Part shown: one piece after another, positions 42,017 through 49,841 of the stretch
Numbering within the stretch: the first letter of the stretch is position 1
How the letters are laid out: every line of letters starts with the position of its first letter
DNA from: Rhodospirillales bacterium
GTDB lineage: Bacteria > Pseudomonadota > Alphaproteobacteria > Rhodospirillales > Shumkoniaceae
Direction: 5' to 3'
DNA: 64,000 bases
Assembly: GCA_014859895.1 (NCBI GenBank)
Contig: JACZKS010000130.1
Span: forward strand, 62,001-126,000
The notes under the pieces: generated by a model
Seen by the model: only the letters and a program-made list of their open reading frames with translations
Database searches by the model: none
What the model was told of the DNA's origin: nothing
Translations under genes and position numbers: made by a program

Positions 42017-42823
42017 CTACACGAACAGGCGGCGCAGCCGCTGGGACAGGATGTCGAGCAGGCTGACGGTGACGATGATGATGATCATCACCGCAGCGGT
42101 CTCGTGGTAGTAGAAGCCCCGCACATATTCCCACAGCACCATGCCGATGCCGCCGGCCCCGACGATGCCGAGAACGGTGGCCGAGCGGACGTTCGATTCG
42201 AAGCGATAGAGCGAATACGAGATCCACAGCGGCAGGACCTGCGGGATGATCCCGAAGACGACCTCCTGGACGATATTGGCGCCGGTGGCGCGGATGCCCT
42301 CGACGGGACGGGGGTCGATGGATTCCACCGCCTCGGAGAACAGCTTGGCCAGGATGCCGAGGGTGTGGATGAACAGGGCGAGGACACCGGCAAACGGCCC
42401 GAGGCCGACGGCGACCACGAACAGCATGGCGAAGACCATCTCGTTGATGGCGCGGAAGGCGTCCATCAGCCGGCGCACCGGCTGGTAGACCCACCAGGGA
42501 ACTACGTTTTCCGACGACAGAATGCCGAACGGCACGGCAAAGACGATCGACAGCACCGAGCCCCACACGGCGATCTGGATAGTGATCAGCATTTCCTCGA
42601 CGTAGAGGCGCCACTCGTAGAAATCCGGCGGAAAGAAGCCGGTGAGAAACTTCCACATGTTGGGCGCGAAGGTGACGAGGTCCCACGGCCGCATGTCGGA
42701 ACCTTCCCAAGACCACGCCAGCACGGCCAGCAGGACGCCCCAGCCGGCGACGTTGAGGGCGGAGCGCTTGAGATCGCGCGGCGGGAGTTGGGGCCTGGCG
42801 GAAACGGATGCGGAGAGGGTCAA
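42017..42823 (-). CDS. phnE: Phosphonate ABC transporter permease PhnE (set 2)
   Basis: The 268-residue product has about six membrane segments with PhnE blocks [55 protein letters not shown] and [16 protein letters not shown] [12 protein letters not shown] near the C-terminus. The start is TTG at 42823, with AGGA seven bases upstream; GTG at 42856 is the alternative. It is last in the order phnC-phnD-phnE. Confidence 0.9.
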   Translation of the reverse strand: MTLSASVSARPQLPPRDLKRSALNVAGWGVLLAVLAWSWEGSDMRPWDLVTFAPNMWKFLTGFFPPDFYEWRLYVEEMLITIQIAVWGSVLSIVFAVPFGILSSENVVPWWVYQPVRRLMDAFRAINEMVFAMLFVVAVGLGPFAGVLALFIHTLGILAKLFSEAVESIDPRPVEGIRATGANIVQEVVFGIIPQVLPLWISYSLYRFESNVRSATVLGIVGAGGIGMVLWEYVRGFYYHETAAVMIIIIVTVSLLDILSQRLRRLFV

Positions 42824-42901
42824 GGCGGTTTCCTGTCCGAAGGGGGGAAAGGGCACGGCGCCGCCGACGGGGTCGAGCGGCGCCGTTCACGTTGCCCGGA
42901 T

Positions 42902-43912
42902 CTAGTTGCCGATGGCGCCCTGGGAGCCGTCGAGCACCTTGACCAGCTCGATCTTGCCGTCCAGTTCGGCCAGCTTCTTCTTTTTCTCGGCGGCGTCCAT
43001 GCGCTCGTCGCCCTCGATCTTCGCCCGGTTCTTGTAGAGCTCAAGCTGGCGGATCGGGTAGAGCTGCGCGTTGGAGGAGTCCTGGAAGGGGGCCCAGCCC
43101 GAGCTCACCTTGGCCAGCGCTTCGCGCTCCTTGGCGGCGTTCGGGCCCATGCGGCCGTAGCCCAGGAAGAAGGCCTTGATGGATGCCTTGGCGTCGCGGT
43201 CGAGGTCGGCGCGCCAGACGATCGGGTCGGCCGGGATCAGCGGCGACTTCCAGATGACCTTGATGTTGTCCGCCGCTTCCTTGTTGGTCACGAGCAGGCG
43301 GCCGTAAAGCGACTCGGTATTGTTGGTGGCGACGTCGACCTGCTTGTTGGCGACGGCCATCGCGTTCGTCTCGTGGTTGGCGGAACGCACCGTCTTGAAG
43401 CACTTCTTGGGATCGACGTTGTTTTGCGCGAACACGTAGTAGCTGGGGACCAGGAAGCCCGAGGTCGAGTTCGGGTCGCCGTTGCCGAAGCTGAGCGAAT
43501 GGTCGCACTTCAGCACGTCCTGGAGCGAGTTGATCTTGGTGTTGTCCTTGTGGGTGATCAGCAGCGACCAGTAACCGGGGTTGCCGGTGACATCGACCGT
43601 CTGCACGAAGATCTCGCCGTTGGCGCGATCGACCGCTTCCATGGCCGACTTGTTGCCAAACCACGCGAGGTCGACCTTCTTGAAGCGCATCGCCTCGATG
43701 ACGCCGGCGTAGTCGGGCGCGAAGAAGGCGTTCACCTTGACGCCAAGCGCCTTTTCCATGTCGGCCAGGAAGTCGCCGAAGCTTTGCTTGAGGCCCTGCG
43801 AGGATTCGGTCGAGATGATGCCGAAGGTCAGGGGATTGGGGATTTCCGCCTGCGCGGCCGAGGCGGCCGTCACCGCGGCAACCGCGAGACTGGCGGCGAT
43901 TGTCCGGAACAT
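42902..43912 (-). CDS. phnD: Periplasmic phosphonate-binding protein PhnD (set 2)
   Basis: The 336-residue product has a signal peptide (MFRTIAASLA...SAAQA, ~22) and closely resembles E. coli PhnD: ALNFGIISTES-like NPLTFGIISTESSQGLKQSF, NAFFAPDYAGVIEAMRF, KVDLAWFGNKSAMEAVDR, LSFGNGDPNSTSGFLVPSYY (phosphonate-binding loop) and NNTESLYGRL. I chose ATG at 43912 (seven bases from AGGAG); ATG at 43918 lies too close. It follows phnC by 61 bases. Confidence 0.94.
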   Translation of the reverse strand: MFRTIAASLAVAAVTAASAAQAEIPNPLTFGIISTESSQGLKQSFGDFLADMEKALGVKVNAFFAPDYAGVIEAMRFKKVDLAWFGNKSAMEAVDRANGEIFVQTVDVTGNPGYWSLLITHKDNTKINSLQDVLKCDHSLSFGNGDPNSTSGFLVPSYYVFAQNNVDPKKCFKTVRSANHETNAMAVANKQVDVATNNTESLYGRLLVTNKEAADNIKVIWKSPLIPADPIVWRADLDRDAKASIKAFFLGYGRMGPNAAKEREALAKVSSGWAPFQDSSNAQLYPIRQLELYKNRAKIEGDERMDAAEKKKKLAELDGKIELVKVLDGSQGAIGN

Positions 43913-43973
43913 GGTCATTCTCCTGAGTTGCAGTAAGTTTACCTAAGGGTGAAGGGAACGACCGGTCGCTTGG

Positions 43974-44843
43974 TCACCCCACCGCACGTGCGACCGCGAG
44001 AACGGGAAAACGATCGCCCTCGTCATGGGGCTTGGCGCCGAGCGGGCCGGCCAGGATCAGTTCGTGGCTGGACGCACCGTAGAGTTCGCGGAGAAATTCG
44101 GGCGTCAGGGCCGTCGACGGCCCGTCATAGATGACCCGCCCGTCACGCATGGCGACCGTACGCGGGCAATAGCGGATGGCGAAATCGACCTGATGGAGGG
44201 AAACCACCACCGTGGTGCCGTCCTCGCGGTTGATGCGGGCCAGGTTTTCCATCACGCGGCGCGCCGATTCGGGATCGAGCGAGGCGATCGGTTCGTCGGC
44301 CAGGATGATCGACGCCTCTTGGAGCAAAGCGCGGGCGATGGCGGCGCGCTGCTGCTGTCCGCCCGACAGCGTGGAAGCGCGCTGGCCGGCGTACTCGTGC
44401 ATGCCGACGCGATGGAGCGCGTCCAGGGCACGGGCCTTCTCTTCGGCGGTGAACAGCCCGAGGCAGCCGCGCCAGGCGGGAATACGGCCGAGAAGGCCGA
44501 GCAGGACGTTGGTCAAGAGCGACAGCCGGCCGACCAGGTTGAACTGCTGAAAAACCACCCCGACCCGGGCCCGCACCGCCCGCACGCCGGTCGACACGCG
44601 GCCGTGTTCCTGGACCGGCATGCCGAGTACGGTGACGCAGCACGGGCCGGCCCCGGCATCGCCGGCGGTGAGGCCGATGAGATGACGGATCAAGGTGGAC
44701 TTGCCGGAACCGGAGGCGCCGATCAGGGCGACCATGTCGCCCGGGCCAACGCGAAGGCTGGCGTCATCGAGGGCACGCGTCCTGGACCGGCCCTTGTTGA
44801 ATGTCTTGGTCAGGCCGCGAATTTCGATTGCCACACTGCTCAA
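43974..44843 (-). CDS. phnC: Phosphonate ABC transporter ATPase PhnC (set 2)
   Basis: The 289-residue product has Walker [20 protein letters not shown] (~39-57), PhnC-typical [22 protein letters not shown], signature [16 protein letters not shown], Walker [18 protein letters not shown] and SLHQVDFAI. The start is TTG at 44843, five bases after GGGAGG. It heads phnC-phnD-phnE set 2, whose order matches the E. coli operon, unlike set 1. Confidence 0.92.
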   Translation of the reverse strand: MSSVAIEIRGLTKTFNKGRSRTRALDDASLRVGPGDMVALIGASGSGKSTLIRHLIGLTAGDAGAGPCCVTVLGMPVQEHGRVSTGVRAVRARVGVVFQQFNLVGRLSLLTNVLLGLLGRIPAWRGCLGLFTAEEKARALDALHRVGMHEYAGQRASTLSGGQQQRAAIARALLQEASIILADEPIASLDPESARRVMENLARINREDGTTVVVSLHQVDFAIRYCPRTVAMRDGRVIYDGPSTALTPEFLRELYGASSHELILAGPLGAKPHDEGDRFPVLAVARAVG

Positions 44844-44891
44844 GACCGCCTCCCTTTCACTGTCTCTCGATGCGACTCCTATCGAAACTGT

Positions 44892-44920
44892 GTGACGGCT
44901 TGCGGACAGCGAGATGACGG
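44892..44920 (-). promoter_or_regulatory. Pho-box array before phnC (set 2)
   Basis: Minus strand: CCGTCAT, CTCG, CTGTCCG, CAAG, CCGTCAC, three heptamers at 11-bp spacing. Ten bases later TAGGAG could be a -10. It lies 49 bases upstream of the TTG start. Confidence 0.65.
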
Positions 44921-45068
44921 TTCCGTTTCAAATTCGCGGAATTGCCGGATGAATCGCCAGGTTGTCGAGATTCGGCGCGGAACGTGCTCGGCGGCGAAAG
45001 CGGCGTCGTCGAGATCCCTGAAATCGTCCAGGGCCGCCGCCGCTAAGGGCGCCGACGTTCGGGCAACC

Positions 45069-46265
45069 TCACCAGTCCCTCAACGCATCCATGAAATGCC
45101 GCCAATCCCACGGCGTCAGATCGTGGACTCCGGGGCGCAGGTGCCAGGCCAGTGGCCCGGCCCGCAGGACCTGGCCGGGGAGCAGCGCGCCATCCGCGTC
45201 GGGGAGTTCGGGAATTGGCGTCCCTCCGCCGATTTGCCAGAACGGCAGCGCCGCCTTGAGGGCGAGGTATTCGCCCCTGGGGTCGGCCCATAAGTCGTCG
45301 GCGGCCGAAGCGACATAAAGCCCGCGAGGCGCGACGCAGGCCAGGAGCTGGTGCTGGTCGACCGGCAACCGCGCGGTTTGGATGGGGCAGGCGGGAGCCA
45401 GCCAGTGCGGGTAGCGCGCCGTCAGGTGGGCGAGCGTCTCGCCGAAATCGCGGCGGCACAGCTTGGTGCCGGCGCACCCCGCGTTGTTGACCAGGACGTG
45501 GCCTATCCGCTCATCATTCGCCGCCGCCCACAGTGCCGCCTTGCCGAGCCGCGAGTGGCCGAACACGGCGATGCGGCCGCCGTCGATTTCTGGCAGCCGG
45601 GTCAAGGCGTCGACCAGGCGCAACATCGCCCATGCCCACAGCGAGATGGCGCCCGGCCGTCGCGGGCCGTCCGTTGGCTGGAGGAACGGCCATAGGCCCG
45701 TTTCCTGCCAGCGATCGGGATGGTCCGGCACCCACTCGCCGTACCCGGAAAGCAGGAGGGCGAACCCCGCTCCCGTGATGAGGGGAATCGGCGAGCGGTC
45801 GGCATGACGGCCGCGGGTGGCATCGGTCGGCCGGCCGTCGCGTACACCGTGGTTGGCGAAGCCATCGATGAAGGCGTCATCACACAGGGCCACCGCCGTG
45901 GATGGCGTGGCTCCCGCGGCACCGAGAAAGGCAAGGCCGGCGATGACCGGGACCGGCTCCACGGTTTCCGGCCGCCACAGCGTCAGCCGCTTCCCGATGT
46001 GGCGGCCCCGATGACTGAGTGAAAGGGCAATCTCTTCCGTCCGCACCCCGGGAAACTCGGCGGGAAGGTCGCGGCGGCTGATCTCCAGCGTGTTCGGCGG
46101 CGGCGGGATGGGGCCATACATCGTCCGCGCGAAGACTTGGCGCAGCCACGCCTGGCAGTGCCGGCGATCTTCTGTCGTGACGACCGGCGTCCCGTCGGGG
46201 CCCCGCATGAGGTCGGGCAATTCGACCGGGCCGACCCGGGATTCATCGGTGTTGACGGGGATCAT
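45069..46265 (-). CDS. CE15-type (glucuronoyl esterase-like) alpha/beta hydrolase
   Basis: The 398-residue product has VFGHSRLGKAALWAAANDERI, the GxSRxGK nucleophile elbow (S238) of carbohydrate esterase family 15, then NNAGCAGTKLCRRDFGETL and YPHW, which are CE15 landmarks. A catalytic His follows in RPGVHDLTPWDW near 377. CE15 enzymes hydrolyse esters between glucuronate of xylan and lignin alcohols. No signal peptide is visible, so it would act on imported fragments. The ATG at 46265 lacks a Shine-Dalgarno. It is the last gene of the carbohydrate operon, 19 bases after the unknown 822-residue gene. Confidence 0.8.
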   Translation of the reverse strand: MIPVNTDESRVGPVELPDLMRGPDGTPVVTTEDRRHCQAWLRQVFARTMYGPIPPPPNTLEISRRDLPAEFPGVRTEEIALSLSHRGRHIGKRLTLWRPETVEPVPVIAGLAFLGAAGATPSTAVALCDDAFIDGFANHGVRDGRPTDATRGRHADRSPIPLITGAGFALLLSGYGEWVPDHPDRWQETGLWPFLQPTDGPRRPGAISLWAWAMLRLVDALTRLPEIDGGRIAVFGHSRLGKAALWAAANDERIGHVLVNNAGCAGTKLCRRDFGETLAHLTARYPHWLAPACPIQTARLPVDQHQLLACVAPRGLYVASAADDLWADPRGEYLALKAALPFWQIGGGTPIPELPDADGALLPGQVLRAGPLAWHLRPGVHDLTPWDWRHFMDALRDW

Positions 46266-46284
46266 GGCGGTTTCGGCGCGGTGC

Positions 46285-48753
46285 TCATGGCAGGGCCCTG
46301 ACCTCGCCTTCCCGCGTCCACCGGGAAGGATCGACGATCCGCCCCTCGGCCTCAATGACGCCCGAGGCATGGCAGACGACAGCGCCATAATCGGGATCGT
46401 CGAGGACAATTTTTCCGTCGGCCGTTTGGCGCATTTCCAGCCGCCGCATGCGCGCCGCGAAGCCGGCCAGGCTGGCTTCGCGCGAGGCATCCGACAACCG
46501 CACGATCCAGCGGCCGTAGCGCCCCGCGAAGCGTACCTCGCAGCCGGCGCTCGGTCCTCTCTCGATGCTATCGAGGACGCCGCTGGCGGCAAGCATCGCG
46601 AAGGCTCCGCCCGCCCTGAGCCACAGATGGCGGCCGTCGTGGATCACCTCGTCGAAGGCTGCCTGCGGAACGTAGGCGTGGGTGAAGTCCGGGGTATCGG
46701 GGTGGGCGTCGAAGACGAGGACGGCCAGCGCCCGGTACTGGTGCACTCTGGGCAGGATGCCGCAGCCGCCCCAGAACGACGGGCGGCCGAACCCGCCTTG
46801 CAGCGTCTCGCCGGGATGGTTGATCCACACCTGCGCCTCCGGCCGTTCTCCCAAGCGCAGGTGAAAAGCGGTTTCCTGATAGCCCCAGCCGCCGGGCTTG
46901 TAGGCGGCCACGCTGCCGATCGCGAAATGGCGAGTCTTGTAGTGGTAGAGAGAGGCAAAGCCCCCCTCCCCCTGGCGGAAGCACCATTCGCGTGCGCCGT
47001 CCTCCGCGAACACGGCAATATCGCGCAGGTTTTCGTCGGGGCACCAACCGTGGTCGCGGATGCAAAGCGCCAGCAGCGGCAACGCATGGAAGCGCCGGCC
47101 CAGACCCCCATGTCCCCAGACGAGGCGGCCGATCGCCGTGACCTCGAGCGTACGGGCGGGCCGCAGCGAATGCTCGTAGCTGCGTCCCTGGGACGCCGTG
47201 AGAACGCCGCGGTGGCAAGAGGCGGCGACGATGGCCAGCAGCCGCCGGATGCCCCGCTCCGCCCGCTCCCTGATATCGGCCTCGGGGGAAAGTGCGAGCA
47301 GTGCGGCAAGGCCCTTGAGATCGATCGGAAAATAGGGGGCGGAGTTCCATTCCGCCATTTCGCAGGCTTCGAAGTGATCGAACCATCGCCGCACCCGCTC
47401 GGCGCCGATCTGCCGCTGCGCGCTCCCCAGACGGCCCGACCGGGTGAAGCGGGCCTCGGGGAACAGCGTTCCGGCGAGGTGGCAGGCGGCATGGAACAGC
47501 AGCGCGTGATTCTCGCTGAAGTACCACATGACGTCGTTGCCGGGTTCGTCCATCCAATAGCGGAAGCCGAGGATGGCATCATCGACGCGCGCCCGGGTTT
47601 CACGCCCGATGCCGTCGCCCCACCGCATGCGCGCCCACAGCAGCGGCACCAGAAGGAAATCGGCGCAATCGTGGCAGTCGGCGATGGCGGGAAGGCACGC
47701 CTCGATCATGGCGTCGGTGTCGGGTCCGCGGCGCCCGGTGGCAACTCGGGCAAGGGCGCGCACCGTATCGGGCTCGGCGTTCAGGGCGACATGGTCGAGG
47801 GCTTCCTCCACGCGCAACGGCAGTGACCCCGGCGGCGCGGGCATCGGCGGGGCGATCTCGACCCCGAGGGCGCGAGAGGCCGTCACCTCGCCGGCCCGCA
47901 GGGTGATCCGGAATGTCCGGAAATCGGCCGGCAGCTTGTCGACCGGCGCCACCACCACTTCGTCCTGGCCGTTTTCCAGGTGCCGTTCCAGATGTGTCGC
48001 CTCGGCTGAAATGAAGTCGCCCGTGACCGTGATCCCGACCTCGAAGGGCCGCGAGGAGGGGCGGCCGAACCGCAGGACGACCTCGCCCGCCTCATACCAT
48101 GGGCGGTCGAAGTGCACGCCGTCGAGCAGGGCCTCCATCTCGCGGACGGCCTCCGGTTCGATCGGCACGCGGAGGCCGGCGGCAACGCCCTCCCCTTCCA
48201 GGATCTGCAGCGAGAAGAAATAGCGCGCATCGCGTTCGCAGAGATCGGCGAACCAGACGGTGATCTCGGTTTCCCCGGCTGGCAGCGGCAGGTCGAAGTC
48301 GACGCCCTCTTCCCAGTTGCGCCGGTAAGGCGCCAGCCAGGCGACCTCCCGGCCGTCGGCAAACAGCATTGCCGCGCCGCAGGTCGTCAGGCGGAAGCGG
48401 CACGCCTGATCGTGATCGGCGACGAGGCATGTTCGCGCCCATGTTTCGACCCTCGTGGGGCGGAACCAGAAGCCGGAGAGATCCACCCGCGTGGCACCGA
48501 AGGGAAACCACCAGCGGTCGGGCGTGAACTGGCCCCTGGGTTCGGGTCGCCGTTCCCGGTGGAGGGCGGCGAAGGCACGCCGGCAGGGATATTCGTGGGG
48601 AATGTAATTGCGCTCGCCGGTGAGGAAGAAACCGGCGTCCATCGACCCCTCCATCGGTTCGTCCGGGACGTCGAAGCGTTCCTCCCGCGTCGCCGAGAGC
48701 TGCCAGCGATCGACGGTGCGGCCGGGGGCAAGAGCGGTGACGAGGCGAGGCAT
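46285..48753 (-). CDS. Large protein of unknown family in the carbohydrate operon
   Basis: I do not recognise the family of this 822-residue protein. The first ~300 residues look beta-rich, with Trp/Arg/Glu blocks (TPDRWWFPFGATRVDLSGF, AGETEITVWFADLCERDARY). The middle (~330-620) is helical, with WMDEPGNDVMWYFSENHALLFH and YFPIDLKGLAALLALS, suggesting an alpha/alpha toroid like those of lyases and glycosidases. The end is beta-rich again (GGWGYQETAFHLRLG, AQVWINHPGE, FWGGCGILPR). This three-part layout is seen in heparinase-type polysaccharide lyases, but no known signature is clear. No signal peptide. ATG at 48753 overlaps the GH105 stop and has GGAG eight bases upstream. Confidence 0.7.
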   Translation of the reverse strand: MPRLVTALAPGRTVDRWQLSATREERFDVPDEPMEGSMDAGFFLTGERNYIPHEYPCRRAFAALHRERRPEPRGQFTPDRWWFPFGATRVDLSGFWFRPTRVETWARTCLVADHDQACRFRLTTCGAAMLFADGREVAWLAPYRRNWEEGVDFDLPLPAGETEITVWFADLCERDARYFFSLQILEGEGVAAGLRVPIEPEAVREMEALLDGVHFDRPWYEAGEVVLRFGRPSSRPFEVGITVTGDFISAEATHLERHLENGQDEVVVAPVDKLPADFRTFRITLRAGEVTASRALGVEIAPPMPAPPGSLPLRVEEALDHVALNAEPDTVRALARVATGRRGPDTDAMIEACLPAIADCHDCADFLLVPLLWARMRWGDGIGRETRARVDDAILGFRYWMDEPGNDVMWYFSENHALLFHAACHLAGTLFPEARFTRSGRLGSAQRQIGAERVRRWFDHFEACEMAEWNSAPYFPIDLKGLAALLALSPEADIRERAERGIRRLLAIVAASCHRGVLTASQGRSYEHSLRPARTLEVTAIGRLVWGHGGLGRRFHALPLLALCIRDHGWCPDENLRDIAVFAEDGAREWCFRQGEGGFASLYHYKTRHFAIGSVAAYKPGGWGYQETAFHLRLGERPEAQVWINHPGETLQGGFGRPSFWGGCGILPRVHQYRALAVLVFDAHPDTPDFTHAYVPQAAFDEVIHDGRHLWLRAGGAFAMLAASGVLDSIERGPSAGCEVRFAGRYGRWIVRLSDASREASLAGFAARMRRLEMRQTADGKIVLDDPDYGAVVCHASGVIEAEGRIVDPSRWTREGEVRALP

Positions 48754-49841
48754 CACGCGGTCTCCAAATGCCGTGCGGCCTCGGCGAGAAGGAGCATGGC
48801 GAGGGCCTGGCCGTAGGCGGTCGGGCGCATGGGGATGTCGCGGTAGAATTGCAGGTCACGGCCCATACGGGTGCCGTAGCTGACCCCTTGCACGATTCCG
48901 TCACCGTCGATTTGGGCCAGTACGTAGGCGAGGCCCCTGAGGCCGGCCTCCCGGAATCGCGGTTCCACCAAGCCGAGGCGTGCCGCCTTGAGGAAACCAT
49001 AGGCGATACCGGCGGTGGCCGAGGTCTCAAGGTAGGACGAGGAATCGTCGAGCAGCGTATGCCAGCCGCCGCTTTCGTCCTGGAGTGCGGCAAGAGCGTT
49101 CATTTGGGCACACAGGCAGTCCAGCAGGAAATCGCGCACCCCGCCCCGCAGGTCTACGATGTCGAGGAAATCCAGGATTCCGGCGGTGATCCAAGCATTG
49201 CCGCGGGCCCAGCGGGCGCGGGCGAAATGGTGCCGGCCGGCAAACGTCCAGCCGTGGAACCACAGGCCGGTCTCGGTGTCCGTCAGGTACCTGGCGTGGA
49301 GGAGGAATTGCCGGACCGCCTCCTCGGCCAGGTCGTGCCGGCCGCTTGCCCGTCCATAGGCGGCGAGGGGCAACACCAGCATGAACAGGGTATCGTCCCA
49401 CAGCTCGCCGGCATTCACGCCGTCCGAGACGATGTGCTGGAAGCCGGCCTCCGGGGTGCGCGGCAAGTCGGCAATCACGTGATCGGCCCATGCGGCGAGA
49501 GCCGGTTGCCAGCGGGCATCGGCCGTCCGCGCCCACAACAGGGCCAGGGCCAGCATCGGCGCGCTGGTATTGACGTTGATCGGCGGCAGGCCGGTGGCGA
49601 GGCGGAGGGCGTACCAATTCTCGATCAGGCGGCGCAGGGCGTCGTCGCCACGGAATTCCCAAAGGCGGAACAGGCCGTAGAGACCGACTCCTTGCGGCCA
49701 CTCCCAGCTTGTGAAGCCGACGTAGTCGCCGGGTGACCCATCGAGATTCGGTTCGTCGATCCGGCCGTCGCCCTTGAGGCCGGTCATGCCGGCGACCAGA
49801 AGATCGAGTTTCCGAAGGACGTCGGCTGCTCCCCCGTTCAT
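48753..49841 (-). CDS. GH88/GH105-type unsaturated glycuronyl hydrolase
   Basis: The 362-residue alpha/alpha-barrel protein has DYVGFTSWEWPQGVGLYGLF, GELWDDTLFMLVLPLAAYG (catalytic Asp at 149/150, as in YteR), FARARWARGNAWITAG and DESGGWHTLLDDSSSYLETS AT-type blocks near the C-terminus. These enzymes hydrate and release unsaturated uronic acids left by polysaccharide lyases, for example on rhamnogalacturonan. It is cytoplasmic by lack of a signal peptide. It overlaps both neighbours by 1-4 bases, so the whole operon is tightly coupled. Confidence 0.88.
   Translation of the reverse strand: MNGGAADVLRKLDLLVAGMTGLKGDGRIDEPNLDGSPGDYVGFTSWEWPQGVGLYGLFRLWEFRGDDALRRLIENWYALRLATGLPPINVNTSAPMLALALLWARTADARWQPALAAWADHVIADLPRTPEAGFQHIVSDGVNAGELWDDTLFMLVLPLAAYGRASGRHDLAEEAVRQFLLHARYLTDTETGLWFHGWTFAGRHHFARARWARGNAWITAGILDFLDIVDLRGGVRDFLLDCLCAQMNALAALQDESGGWHTLLDDSSSYLETSATAGIAYGFLKAARLGLVEPRFREAGLRGLAYVLAQIDGDGIVQGVSYGTRMGRDLQFYRDIPMRPTAYGQALAMLLLAEAARHLETA

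Noticed and set aside
44844..45068. About 60 codons of protein-like minus-strand reading between the CE15-type gene and phnC set 2
   Set aside because: There is no credible start codon or ribosome-binding site, and the Pho-box array lies within it, so regulatory DNA is the better explanation.
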